Source of the DNA: JALHMI01 sp964598535
GTDB lineage: Bacteria > Planctomycetota > Planctomycetia > Pirellulales > PALSA-1355
Reading direction: 5' to 3'
Length of the DNA: 64,000 nucleotides
NCBI GenBank assembly: GCA_964598535.1
Contig: CAZRCI010000019.1
Coordinates: forward strand, 41,159-105,158
Shown: in pieces, positions 32,246 through 40,408 of the stretch
Numbering within the stretch: position 1 is the first letter of the stretch
Layout of the letters: each line of letters begins with the position of its first letter
Notes under the pieces: model-generated
The model's input: only the letters and a program-made list of their open reading frames with translations
Told to the model about the DNA's origin: nothing
Database searches by the model: none
Translations under genes and position numbers: made by a program

Positions 32246-33667
32246 TTACCAAGCTCCGCCGACGACGATGCTGCGGGTGCCAGCCAGGTTGGCGGCACCC
32301 GCCAGAGCGTTACAGACGTCGTCTCTGGCCCCTTGTGTCGCCGGATGGTCGATGATGTCTCGTCCACCGCTGCGGGTGCGTCGTTCCAGGCTGGCCAACT
32401 GATCCACGAGCACCGTGTTGTCCGGCAGCTCAATTTCCCCGGAGCAGAGTCGGGGAAGAAGATTCGCATAGAGCACGGCTTTCGGCTCCTCGGCAGCGAG
32501 GTAGTTCAGTCCGTGTCCCTGGAAGGCACCTTTCACGAAGCCAGGCGACCAATGGTCCCCAGTCACTACGCGCACATTGAACCGTTTGACGTCCTCAGCC
32601 ATCTGGCCGACGACGTGATACGGATTGAACGGCGGCTTGTACTGTCGCAGCAGATCGATGACGACCGTCCGTCCTTTTCGGTGGGCAATCGCCAACGCTG
32701 CGTCGTCCCCGCCCGGTGTGCCGCTGCTGAGGTCCACGAACGCGAAGTATCTCGTATCGGTCTGGGGAAGCAGTTCCAGACGTCCTCGCTGTACTAAAGC
32801 TTCGACCACTTCACGCGGGACAAACGCGGATAAGGAGTCTCTGAACTCCGCGTGGTACTCAGCCTTCGCCCGAGCCAGGTCTTCCTGCATCGCCCGGTCA
32901 ATGATTCGCTGGGGTAAGGTTTCGTTGAGTAGCCTTGAGGGACCGTTGACCACTAACGTCGAGCCACGGTCGTTGCCGTAGTGCTTCTGATAGGTATTCC
33001 AGCACCACCCGGCCCGGCTGTAGGGCGTAGTCAGAACCGTGCAGCGTCCTTGCGTAGAAGCCAGACTTGGAAGAATTGCATTCAGAAGTTCCTGATCCGA
33101 CTTAACCCGTGTGTCATCCTCGACGCCGAAGAACGCCGCTTCATCCACGATGGCAGCAATGAGCGTGAATCCTCGTACGGTGCGATAGTCACCGGCCAGG
33201 ATTTCAATCATGTTGCCATTGCGAAGTTCGAAGCCCTCCCGCGTTTCGGAAACGACTTCATTCTTGAGCAAGTCGGTTTTGAAGATGGCCCGAAGATAGT
33301 TCTTCACGTTCTGGGACTGACGACGTGTCGGGCTGAAGATACCCACTAGCGGCTTCTCTCCCCTCTGGCATTTGAACTCGTTGCCCGAGAGGATCGCTTC
33401 GTAGGCACCGATGACAGACGAGATACGGCTCTTTCCTGATCTTCTGCCACAGAGGAGGACGGCGAGGTCGAATCCTTCGTCGGGAAGAAGGTCAGGGTCA
33501 CGCCCAGTCAGTTGACGCAACAGGTCGTGTCGCTTCGGTGAGATCGGCAGCCCATACAGCGCACGCAACACGGTCATCCATGTCCGCCATGACTTGATGG
33601 AACCGTCCTTGTCCTCCAGGAAGGGCCGGAACAAGTTGGGATCTTTGATCGCTTCGATGATGTTCAT
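32246..33667 (-). CDS. Terminase large subunit-like DNA-packaging ATPase/nuclease
   Basis: A 473-residue protein with the terminase architecture. ATPase: Walker A variant LLCGRRSGKS (71-80), Walker B LIAAIVDEAAFF (169-180), coupling motif CTVLTTPYSRAGWCW (209-223). RNase-H-like nuclease: FAFVDLSSG (Asp312), VRVVTGDHWS (Asp371) and HPATQGARDDVCNALAGA (Asp449/450). In phages this cuts concatemers and pumps DNA into capsids. Its ATG overlaps the stop of the small subunit by 4 bases (ATGA). No portal or capsid gene follows, so it must serve a helper virus, another container, or a non-packaging role. Confidence 0.88.
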   Translation of the reverse strand: MNIIEAIKDPNLFRPFLEDKDGSIKSWRTWMTVLRALYGLPISPKRHDLLRQLTGRDPDLLPDEGFDLAVLLCGRRSGKSRISSVIGAYEAILSGNEFKCQRGEKPLVGIFSPTRRQSQNVKNYLRAIFKTDLLKNEVVSETREGFELRNGNMIEILAGDYRTVRGFTLIAAIVDEAAFFGVEDDTRVKSDQELLNAILPSLASTQGRCTVLTTPYSRAGWCWNTYQKHYGNDRGSTLVVNGPSRLLNETLPQRIIDRAMQEDLARAKAEYHAEFRDSLSAFVPREVVEALVQRGRLELLPQTDTRYFAFVDLSSGTPGGDDAALAIAHRKGRTVVIDLLRQYKPPFNPYHVVGQMAEDVKRFNVRVVTGDHWSPGFVKGAFQGHGLNYLAAEEPKAVLYANLLPRLCSGEIELPDNTVLVDQLASLERRTRSGGRDIIDHPATQGARDDVCNALAGAANLAGTRSIVVGGAW

Positions 33668-34029
33668 GACGACCGCTCCTTGACGTAAGCCTTGAGGTCC
33701 ACGGTCCTAGCCTGGGACTTCTTCTCCAGCCCGAGGGCTTTGAGGAGTCCAAGTAGCGTGTTGTTGAGGTTGGAGTAAACCCCGGGATCGAAGCGACCTT
33801 CCTGGACCGCTTCAACCTCCATCGTTTCGAGCCTGATGGCGATGAACGCCGCACGCTGGCAGAGCAGTTCCCGCTGCGTGTTGTCCACGCCCGTGTCTTC
33901 CTTCAACTGCTCGTACCGCTTTTGGATTTCGCGGACTGCGGTGATACGTCGATCGCACGATGCCCAGAACAGGGGTTCGAACGTGGTCGGCAGCTTGACG
34001 TTTCTACGCTCGGACTTCTTGATGGTCAT
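33664..34029 (-). CDS. Probable terminase small subunit
   Basis: A 121-residue, mostly helical protein (LLCQRAAFIAIRLETMEVEA) ending with SNLNNTLLGLLKALGLEKKS, a segment typical of terminase small-subunit-like proteins just before a large subunit. Its stop overlaps the large-subunit start by 4 bases, so the pair is translationally coupled. GGAG lies 6 bases before the ATG. The start lies inside the end of the resolvase gene (26-base overlap). In phages small subunits recognise pac or cos sites. Function assigned from length, position and the C-terminal segment rather than a decisive motif. Confidence 0.72.
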   Translation of the reverse strand: MTIKKSERRNVKLPTTFEPLFWASCDRRITAVREIQKRYEQLKEDTGVDNTQRELLCQRAAFIAIRLETMEVEAVQEGRFDPGVYSNLNNTLLGLLKALGLEKKSQARTVDLKAYVKERSS

Positions 34030-34645
34030 GTTGGACTCCGTTCCTTACTTTGGCGATCTCCACGCCCTCGCGTTTCAGCGCTGCGTACACCGCTGGTCGG
34101 CTGTGTCCCAGGTGCTCCGCAACCTCCGACACCGACTTGCCCTGCTGAATCAATGGCACGATGTCCTTGGCGAACAAGGTGGGACGACGCCCCTTGAACT
34201 CCACGCCCTTGGCCTTGGCATTGGCAATCCCGCGCTTCGTGTTCTCCCTCAACGACTCCCGTTCGAACTCGGCGATGGCGAACAACACCGCGGCGATTAG
34301 CTTCCCGGTCACACCGCCGAAGTCGAACATCTGCTGGATGGCGACGACACGGATGTCCTTGTCCAGCCAGTCGTGCAGGACGTTGATGCCATCACGCATG
34401 GTCCTACTGATGCGGTCCAGCTTCCAGACGACAATGGTCTTCACCTTGCCGTTGAACACGTCCCGTTGCAGCCGCTCGAACGCGGGACGCCGGAGGTCTT
34501 CAGCAGACAAAACGTCGCGATACCACACCGCGTCCGTGATGCCGTGGCCAGCTAGGTACTCACGGATAGCGCGCTCCTGGGACTCGATGCCCTTGGCTTG
34601 GTCCAGCGTGGACACGCGCAGGTAGATGGCCCATTTGCTACTCAT
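34004..34645 (-). CDS. Resolvase/invertase-family serine recombinase
   Basis: A 213-residue small serine recombinase. The catalytic domain begins MSSKWAIYLRVSTLDQ (nucleophile Ser in RVS), continues with VKTIVVWKLDRISRTMRDGI (the L-D-R-x-x-R motif) and FDFGGVTGKLIAAVLFAIAE, and ends with a helix-turn-helix (GKSVSEVAEHLGHSRPAVYA). This is the DNA invertase/resolvase type (Hin/Tn3), not an integrase. It could resolve element dimers or invert a segment. I chose ATG 34645; the frame upstream to 34708 is Cys/Pro-rich and unlike the family. Confidence 0.9.
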   Translation of the reverse strand: MSSKWAIYLRVSTLDQAKGIESQERAIREYLAGHGITDAVWYRDVLSAEDLRRPAFERLQRDVFNGKVKTIVVWKLDRISRTMRDGINVLHDWLDKDIRVVAIQQMFDFGGVTGKLIAAVLFAIAEFERESLRENTKRGIANAKAKGVEFKGRRPTLFAKDIVPLIQQGKSVSEVAEHLGHSRPAVYAALKREGVEIAKVRNGVQHDHQEVRA

Positions 34646-34736
34646 GTTTGTTCTCCAGTTTGGGGGCTCATGAAAACACCGACGTGGACAGCAGCCCATG
34701 CCAAGCAACTGCCCACGTCGGCTTCAACCCAAGGAC

Positions 34737-35174
34737 TCAGTTCGCGGCAGACGCCAACTCCTTGATCTGGTCCTTGGTGAGCGGTGCGGGTTCCCCGCGC
34801 TGGCCTTTGCGACCGGCAGCAATCTGGATGCGGACCGTGGTGTCGCTGATGCCTCCGGCGTCGAAAGCGTTGATGGCTTTGCGTGCCTTGGCGAAGTCGA
34901 AGCCCTCCTTTCCCAGACGCCGGAGCACAGCCGTGACCGGGTAGTTCATCACCATCGCCCGCACAACGACCCGCTTCCCATCGCTGGTCGTCACGGTAAG
35001 CGGCTCGGCTACGGCTGTCGTTGCCGAGGGCTGCTTGTCCTGCCCGGCAGCGGCTGTTGGGGTGTCTACAGCCGGGGCGGGTTCGGACGCGGGGACAACA
35101 GCCTTGTCGGGCTTTGCTTTAGCCGTGCGCTTGGGAGCCTTTGACGGACTGGTCGAGTTCTTCTTGGCGGACAT
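34737..35174 (-). CDS. Unknown 145-residue protein with disordered N-terminus
   Basis: First gene of the minus-strand terminase block. Residues 1-60 are Ala/Pro/Lys/Thr-rich (MSAKKNSTSPSKAPKRTAKA), probably disordered and DNA- or RNA-friendly. The C-terminal ~85 residues look folded: TTSDGKRVVVRAMVMNYPVT, AVLRRLGKEGFDFAKARKAI, then TTVRIQIAAGRKGQRGEPAP. No known family is recognised. A helical module followed by a short strand pair could be nucleic-acid binding. Start ATG 35174 chosen over an in-frame start at 35207 that lacks a ribosome site. Confidence 0.65.
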   Translation of the reverse strand: MSAKKNSTSPSKAPKRTAKAKPDKAVVPASEPAPAVDTPTAAAGQDKQPSATTAVAEPLTVTTSDGKRVVVRAMVMNYPVTAVLRRLGKEGFDFAKARKAINAFDAGGISDTTVRIQIAAGRKGQRGEPAPLTKDQIKELASAAN

Positions 35175-35626
35175 GATTTGGACCTCATTTGTGTTGGGGA
35201 ACCACAAGCAGCCGGGGGCACAAACCCCTCTACAGCGCTGCTTGTTGACCCCATTGTCACGAGGCCCGTGGGCTTTGTCTCGACGCCCGGTCGTCTTTTT
35301 TTACAGCGTCGGGAACCCCAGAAACCTGAAGGACTTCCGGATTTTGGTGCCCCCAGCCTGGCTACCCCTAAAACTTCCAGGTGGGTTCCTGGCTGGGGGG
35401 CTCGGGCGGGCATCTGGCTGGCTTGGCGATTGGTGCGCTGGGAGCCGGCCGGGGCTGGTGGTCCTTGGATGGTTTGGGACCGGATGACGGGTATCGGGAT
35501 GGGCTGCGTGAGTGTGAGGTGTTGGCATTCGCAGAACAGTTTAGGTTGGTCAATTGATGAGTGAACGTATGTACGCTAGATTGATTTTCTCCCTCAAAAG
35601 TACGGCCTGTTCAGAAGCGACCAGCG
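35175..35626. promoter_or_regulatory. Divergent intergenic region with a long GC-rich dyad
   Basis: About 450 bases between divergent start codons. CCCCCAGCC (35350-35358) pairs with GGCTGGGGG (35391-35399), and CCAGG/CCTGG nests inside, making an imperfect hairpin of ~50 bases. It may be an operator, a terminator insulating the two operons, or a packaging/replication site. A T-rich run lies at 35291-35300. No small gene is supported. Confidence 0.45.
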
Positions 35627-37405
35627 ATGACCACGAGTAGTGCCTTCCAACCTCTCAAATCGATCACGGTTCCCGATGCGGGAACGATTTCCGCTCCAGG
35701 ATTGACGGTTGTTGCCGGACCTAACTCATCGGGCAAGAGCCAATTGTTGCGCGACATTGAATCGCAGGTGCTAGGTCGGCCCCGGAAACTGGTGGTATGC
35801 GAACGCGTTGAGTTGGAACTAGGTGGGCCGCTGCAAGACTTACTCACTACTCTCTGTGAGATGGGGGCGTTGAGATTTGTTGAAGACAAGTACGTCACCA
35901 CTGCTCCTCACCTTGGGTTTGGACAAGGAGGCTGGGAAACTGACTTGCGGCACTTGATGTTATGGCACAATGACGCCAGCTCGAAGCAGTTCCTGAACCA
36001 TATCGGCCAATTGCTCATTACGTCGTTGTTCCTCGAACGGCGTTTAACAATCTGCAATGAGGTGAAAGCGTTCGACAACCAGAAGATGCGACCATCCAAC
36101 GAACTCCAAGCAATTCATCTGAACAAATCTGCAAAACAGGAACTTTCCGATGAGATCGCCAAAGCCTTTAAGAAGGCGATTTGGATGGATAACACTCGGG
36201 GCGGTGTGTTGTGTTTACGCGTGCGGGATGGAGTAGGCCTTCCGTCCGCAGATGAAAGACTTGAGCCTGAGGAAATGGAAAAGTATCGGACGATTGAGTT
36301 TGAAGGCGATGGGCTGAAGTCCTATGTGGGCATTTGTCTCACGCTATTGGTTGGACGCCGTCCAATCTTGTTGATTGACGAACCCGAGATGTGCCTACAT
36401 CCCCCGCAAGCTTACGCGCTTGGACGATTTATCGGTGCACATGCAACGAGCAGTGGAGCAGCTGTCTATGTAGCCACGCATAGCAGTCACATACTTCGTG
36501 GCATAATCGAGACTTCTAAGGATCTCCGAGTTCTTCGATTGACTCATGTACAAGATCAGTTTCGAGGTGAGCTCATGCCGTATGAGCTTCTAAAGAAATG
36601 CACAGAGAGGCCGAGCACTAAATCCGAGTCGATACTTGATGGGATCTTTGCGGAAGCCGTCACCATAGTTGAATCGGAAGGCGATCGAATAGTGTATTCA
36701 GCAGCGAGAGACAACGTAGCCGATGAGTTCGCGCACGATGTGCATTTCGTATCTGTCGGAGGCCTGGGGGGCATTGCACCTACTTGCCAGCTGTACAAAA
36801 GCCTGCGTATTCCCCAGACAGTGATCGCCGACCTTGATTTGATTCTAAAGCCAGAGCACCTTGATGCGATTCTGCAGGCCATCGCACCTCAGGTAGCAGC
36901 CGACCTCGTCAATGAAGCTCGCTCGATCACTGAGGAACTCAAAAAACTTGGTCCGCCCACAAAAGAGTCCGACGTTAAAGGTGCCCTAGCGGCACTAGCA
37001 CGAGTATCCCTCGATTGGAACACGGATGAGTTCCAAGACTTGCGTCGGCAACTACTCGATCTCGCTGACGAATTGTCTCCAACGGTGCGACTGAAGCGGG
37101 GAGGAATAGACGGGCTCAAAGAGGCCCCATACTTGCAGTCTCGTATACGTGATTTTATTACCAAATGCGTGAGAATCGGTTTGTTCTTAGTGCCGGTCGG
37201 AGAGCTTGAGTATTGGGAGGAAGACGTGCTATGTGGGCCGGAGAGTCCGAGCAGACGTCGCAAAGCCGAATGGGCAAACTTTGCGGCTAACGAGATCAGA
37301 AATGTCGGACGACGAACCCACGGCATACACGAATTTATATCGAAGATGTGTGCGTTTCAGCGAAGTGAAGCGGAGAGAGTCATGGCTTATCGCACGAGAG
37401 TCTAA
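35627..37405 (+). CDS. OLD-like ATPase with TOPRIM domain (candidate defence nuclease)
   Basis: A 592-residue protein with an ABC/SMC-type ATPase: Walker A VVAGPNSSGKSQLL (~28-41), a signature-like stretch EGDGLKSYVGICLTL, Walker B PILLIDEPEMCLHPP (~245-259) and a switch His in VATHSSHIL. It continues into a TOPRIM-like module: VTIVESEGDRIVYSAA (Glu), SVGGLGGI, then VIADLDLIL (D-x-D). This order is that of OLD-family nucleases, many of which defend against phage. It stands alone on the plus strand between minus-strand operons and is more AT-rich than the terminase block, so it looks like swapped-in cargo. It lacks a UvrD-like partner (as in Gabija). Confidence 0.85.
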   Translation: MTTSSAFQPLKSITVPDAGTISAPGLTVVAGPNSSGKSQLLRDIESQVLGRPRKLVVCERVELELGGPLQDLLTTLCEMGALRFVEDKYVTTAPHLGFGQGGWETDLRHLMLWHNDASSKQFLNHIGQLLITSLFLERRLTICNEVKAFDNQKMRPSNELQAIHLNKSAKQELSDEIAKAFKKAIWMDNTRGGVLCLRVRDGVGLPSADERLEPEEMEKYRTIEFEGDGLKSYVGICLTLLVGRRPILLIDEPEMCLHPPQAYALGRFIGAHATSSGAAVYVATHSSHILRGIIETSKDLRVLRLTHVQDQFRGELMPYELLKKCTERPSTKSESILDGIFAEAVTIVESEGDRIVYSAARDNVADEFAHDVHFVSVGGLGGIAPTCQLYKSLRIPQTVIADLDLILKPEHLDAILQAIAPQVAADLVNEARSITEELKKLGPPTKESDVKGALAALARVSLDWNTDEFQDLRRQLLDLADELSPTVRLKRGGIDGLKEAPYLQSRIRDFITKCVRIGLFLVPVGELEYWEEDVLCGPESPSRRRKAEWANFAANEIRNVGRRTHGIHEFISKMCAFQRSEAERVMAYRTRV

Positions 37406-37406
37406 T

Positions 37407-38015
37407 TCATACGAGTAGTCTTCGGCCATCGTCCTCGAGTTCGGTCTGCTTACGCCATTGCTTCGCCCAATTGCGGAATTCTTTCCGTTCCTTCTCGCTG
37501 GCATCATTCCACGCTTTCTGAAGTCGCTCTAGGGGCGTCCGTTTCGGCGGTGCAGATCGTTGCGACGGCTCCTCGTCGTCCTCATCGTCTTCTGTTTGAG
37601 CGTCGTCCAGGGCTCGCTGTTCATGCGAGTCGCCAATCAAGTTTCGGGCACGCTCGGCCGTCACACGACCACCACCTTCGGCGATGGAGATGGCGGTTTC
37701 GATGACGTCCTTCGGAATCCCATTCTTGGATAGCAGATAGAGGGCGGTAAGCTCGAAAGAATGTTCAACCGTTGGACAATCTCCGAAGACGAGGTAAGCG
37801 TTCAGCATGTTGTGCGCTGTGGTGCGGCTGATCTTCAGTCGCTTCTTGCACCACTCACCATAAATGCCGTCTCCTTTGCGGCCGAGCACCGCACGGGCCT
37901 TGTGTAGCTGCCTGCCAATCGTCAGCACACCTTTTACGTTAGTCCGTCGCATGCAATCAAGTTGTTCATCGATCCTAGCAGCGAATTTCTCAATTCGTTT
38001 GAAAGTGAAACTCAT
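37407..38015 (-). CDS. DUF3102-like helical protein
   Basis: A 202-residue protein. The first half carries a repeated-helix pattern seen in DUF3102-type phage and plasmid proteins: GVLTIGRQLHKARAVLGRKG followed by YGEWCKKRLKISRTTAHNML then NAY, resembling a DNA-binding helix-turn-helix. The middle is acidic (ALDDAQTEDDEDDEEPSQ) and the C-terminus helical and charged. GGAGG lies 8 bases ahead of ATG 38015. The stop is 1 base past the convergent OLD-like gene. A regulatory or DNA-binding role is plausible but unproven. Confidence 0.65.
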   Translation of the reverse strand: MSFTFKRIEKFAARIDEQLDCMRRTNVKGVLTIGRQLHKARAVLGRKGDGIYGEWCKKRLKISRTTAHNMLNAYLVFGDCPTVEHSFELTALYLLSKNGIPKDVIETAISIAEGGGRVTAERARNLIGDSHEQRALDDAQTEDDEDDEEPSQRSAPPKRTPLERLQKAWNDASEKERKEFRNWAKQWRKQTELEDDGRRLLV

Positions 38016-38118
38016 GTAATGGACCTCCATTGTCGTTTTGGGATGAACTGCCTGCTAAAGCCCGACTCCGAATGCGGAACGGTCCATGTTCCGCATTCGG
38101 AACTTCGAGCGAGCTGCC

Positions 38119-38826
38119 CTACGCCTTAACGCCCTTCGGCTTTCGCATCTTCTTTTTTACCGGCTTCGATTTCAGCTTGGCATTTTGCTTTGCTGGCTTC
38201 GGCGTGTGCGCTGCGGGAGTCCTTTCGCCATCTTCGTTCTGGGTGATCATACTCCCAACTTCGTTTCGAAGGATCGGATGAGGTACATCGAGAGACGGTA
38301 ATTCTCTCTCCTCGCCACATAGGTCCTCGAGCCATTCGTTGAATTCATCCTCCTCATCTCGCCATTCCTCCCCGCCGTACAAAATCGGGTCAGCAAAACT
38401 ACGCTGGAACTTTTCCATATACGCTGCCCGTTCGTTGTATCGACCGATGAGAAACTCGATATCCACGTCGCAACCAGTTCGAGTCTTACTATCGAGATCG
38501 ATGACAATGACCCGTGTTAGCTCCGAGTGGTCATACTCGTTGCCAGGCGGATAGTAATCTTCCCCCGCGATATGAACACCGTATTCGTCGAGCACCCCGC
38601 GGAACAGCTGATGAACGTGGTCCCCCATCACCAACCCGCCTTCCCAGTATGTGGACGCAAAAACCGCCACGCGCTGGTGCCGGAGACTTACGAGTCTTGC
38701 GTTGGGCTCTTCGAATTTGGTTGCGACAGATGTCCGGAACAGGTCGCGGTGACGCACGAATGCTTGTAGTTTGGCGAATCTTCTCCACTGGTCTGGGGCC
38801 CAACGATCTTCACTGACTTGTTTCAT
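38119..38826 (-). CDS. Unknown 235-residue protein with lysine-rich tail
   Basis: Not recognised. The first ~200 residues appear globular and acidic, with aromatic-rich segments (VFASTYWEGGLVMGDHVHQL; FADPILYGGEEWRDEEDEFN) and a strand-like VIVIDLDSKT. The final ~30 residues are Lys/Pro-rich (AKQNAKLKSKPVKKKMRKPK), a likely nucleic-acid-binding tail. AAAGG precedes the ATG. The next gene on the strand (DUF3102-like) starts 103 bases later and may be co-transcribed. Possible DNA modifier or anti-defence protein, but no catalytic motif supports this. Confidence 0.65.
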   Translation of the reverse strand: MKQVSEDRWAPDQWRRFAKLQAFVRHRDLFRTSVATKFEEPNARLVSLRHQRVAVFASTYWEGGLVMGDHVHQLFRGVLDEYGVHIAGEDYYPPGNEYDHSELTRVIVIDLDSKTRTGCDVDIEFLIGRYNERAAYMEKFQRSFADPILYGGEEWRDEEDEFNEWLEDLCGEERELPSLDVPHPILRNEVGSMITQNEDGERTPAAHTPKPAKQNAKLKSKPVKKKMRKPKGVKA

Positions 38827-39332
38827 GGTGATTTACCTTTCGACATCAGGTGGGCCGACTAGTCTCAGCCCGTCGACAGCGACCGAAAAACACGACCGCC
38901 AAACACTTAATTGGGATATGCCTTCACGCCCAAAGCGGATTTCGAGCTGTTTTTGGCGGTACTTGACACGTCAAGGATCGTAAGTACCTGTGGTGTAAGG
39001 AGAAGAAAAATTTCACACACGCCACCCGATAGCGGTGGAAATCAAGTAGTTGATGCGTCATCTAATTTCGGGCTTCGTTGCCCGAAGCGTGTAGAGACTG
39101 GGAAGGATGGGAAGAAGTCGCTTGGGGCGTGCGGACGACGCCGTCACAGGGCTAAAGGTAGGTTGGGTCGGGGCAGGTCTAGGACGGCGAGGACAACGTA
39201 GCGTGCTACGCTACAACAGCGCCCCTCGTCACGTTCTTGGCGAGGCATTCCCAAGCCCGTTGTTCGTTTGGCCGTTCCGACTCAATCACGGCTTCGTGTT
39301 ACCGCTAGCGAAACATTTCCCGGGACCAACGC
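38827..39332. promoter_or_regulatory. Divergent intergenic region with three dyads
   Basis: About 505 bases without a supported gene. Dyads: ACCGCCAAACA (38895-38905) against TGTTTTTGGCGGT (38948-38960); CTTGAC-AC-GTCAAG (38962-38975); and GTAGCG-TGCTA-CGCTAC (39198-39214). The second contains TTGACA, a possible -35, but no matching -10 follows. These could be operators for the divergent genes. Confidence 0.4.
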
Positions 39333-40211
39333 ATGAAACTAGAGTCTGTAAGCCTCAAACACACGACCGGTTTAACCGAAAAGTGGGTACAGGATCAGAT
39401 TGCCGATGACCCGACCATTCTTGGCCTGGGCGACATCATCCTAAAGGACAAGGAGCGGTCACAACCGAACGCTGGAAGGCTCGACCTGCTCCTACAAGAT
39501 CCAGAAACGCTGAAGCGCTACGAGGTCGAGCTTCAGCTTGGGGCAACCGATGAGACCCACATTATTCGCACCATTGAGTATTGGGATATTGAGAAGAAGC
39601 GATATCCACAATATGAACACGCGGCCGTCATCGTGGCGGAAGAGATCACATCTCGGTTTCTGAACGTAATCCAGTTGTTCAATGGCATGATTCCTTTAAT
39701 CGCTCTGAAAATGACCGCGTACAAGATTGGCGATGAGTATGCTCTGACGTTTGTGAAGGTCCTCGACGAAATGACTTATGGACTCGTGGATGATGACGAG
39801 CCAGTCTCAGAGCCAACAGATAGAACGTATTGGGAATCGGAACGTGGCACGAAAACAACTCTGGCTCTGACAGATGAACTTGCGAAGCTGGTCAATGACG
39901 TTGAGCAAGTCCAACCCAAGGCAACGCTTAAGTACAACAAGCATTACATCGGCTTAGAGGTCAACGGGATGGCGAGAAATGTCGTCACGTTCATCCCGCG
40001 TAGACAGCACGTGATTATGACGATCAAGCTTCCACAGACAAAGGAGTTCGATGAACTGCTCGAAGGTGCCGGAATCGACCGTTTGAACTATGAGTCGACT
40101 TGGAAGCAATATCGATTGCGGATTGACGAACAAGTTGATGCAAAGCAACGTGAAGTGCTACGCGACCTTATCCGACAGGCATGGGAAGGATTTGGAAAGG
40201 CTTACGGGTAA
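39333..40211 (+). CDS. PD-(D/E)XK nuclease-like protein with DUF5655-like C-terminus
   Basis: A 292-residue protein. N-terminal motif: SQPNAGRLDLLLQDPETLKR then YEVELQLG, the D...ExE pattern of PD-(D/E)XK nucleases, followed by ETHIIRTIEYWDIEKKRYP. In this fold Asp and the two Glu coordinate the metal. The C-terminal ~100 residues (KHYIGLEVNGMARNVVTFIP, VIMTIKLPQTKEFDEL) resemble DUF5655, often found with nuclease-like or restriction-type domains. Transcribed alone. Together with the OLD-like gene it suggests a defence cargo, though each could act independently. The enzymatic role is inferred from motif spacing only. Confidence 0.7.
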   Translation: MKLESVSLKHTTGLTEKWVQDQIADDPTILGLGDIILKDKERSQPNAGRLDLLLQDPETLKRYEVELQLGATDETHIIRTIEYWDIEKKRYPQYEHAAVIVAEEITSRFLNVIQLFNGMIPLIALKMTAYKIGDEYALTFVKVLDEMTYGLVDDDEPVSEPTDRTYWESERGTKTTLALTDELAKLVNDVEQVQPKATLKYNKHYIGLEVNGMARNVVTFIPRRQHVIMTIKLPQTKEFDELLEGAGIDRLNYESTWKQYRLRIDEQVDAKQREVLRDLIRQAWEGFGKAYG

Positions 40212-40408
40212 CAGAGTGTTGTCCCAATCGCTGGCTTCTCGGCGTTCGCGAACTCACTGTTGCCGACGTTGCAGATAACGGCACTCTGTAGACTAATGGT
40301 TTTCCGGTTGGTTCGCACGTGTCCGAGATAATGTTTGCGTACCGTAGTTCCGGGGCTCAATCGCGTGATGGCTTCACACGGCTCAAAACAAAAACCGTAC
40401 ACCTAACT

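Noticed and set aside
35627..37405. Calling the OLD-like gene part of Gabija, PARIS or a retron
   Set aside because: No helicase partner, separate TOPRIM protein or reverse transcriptase is next to it.
40211..40290. ACAGAGTG/CACTCTGT inverted repeat as a terminator between convergent genes
   Set aside because: Only 8 bp with a loop of over 60 bases and no T run; likely chance.
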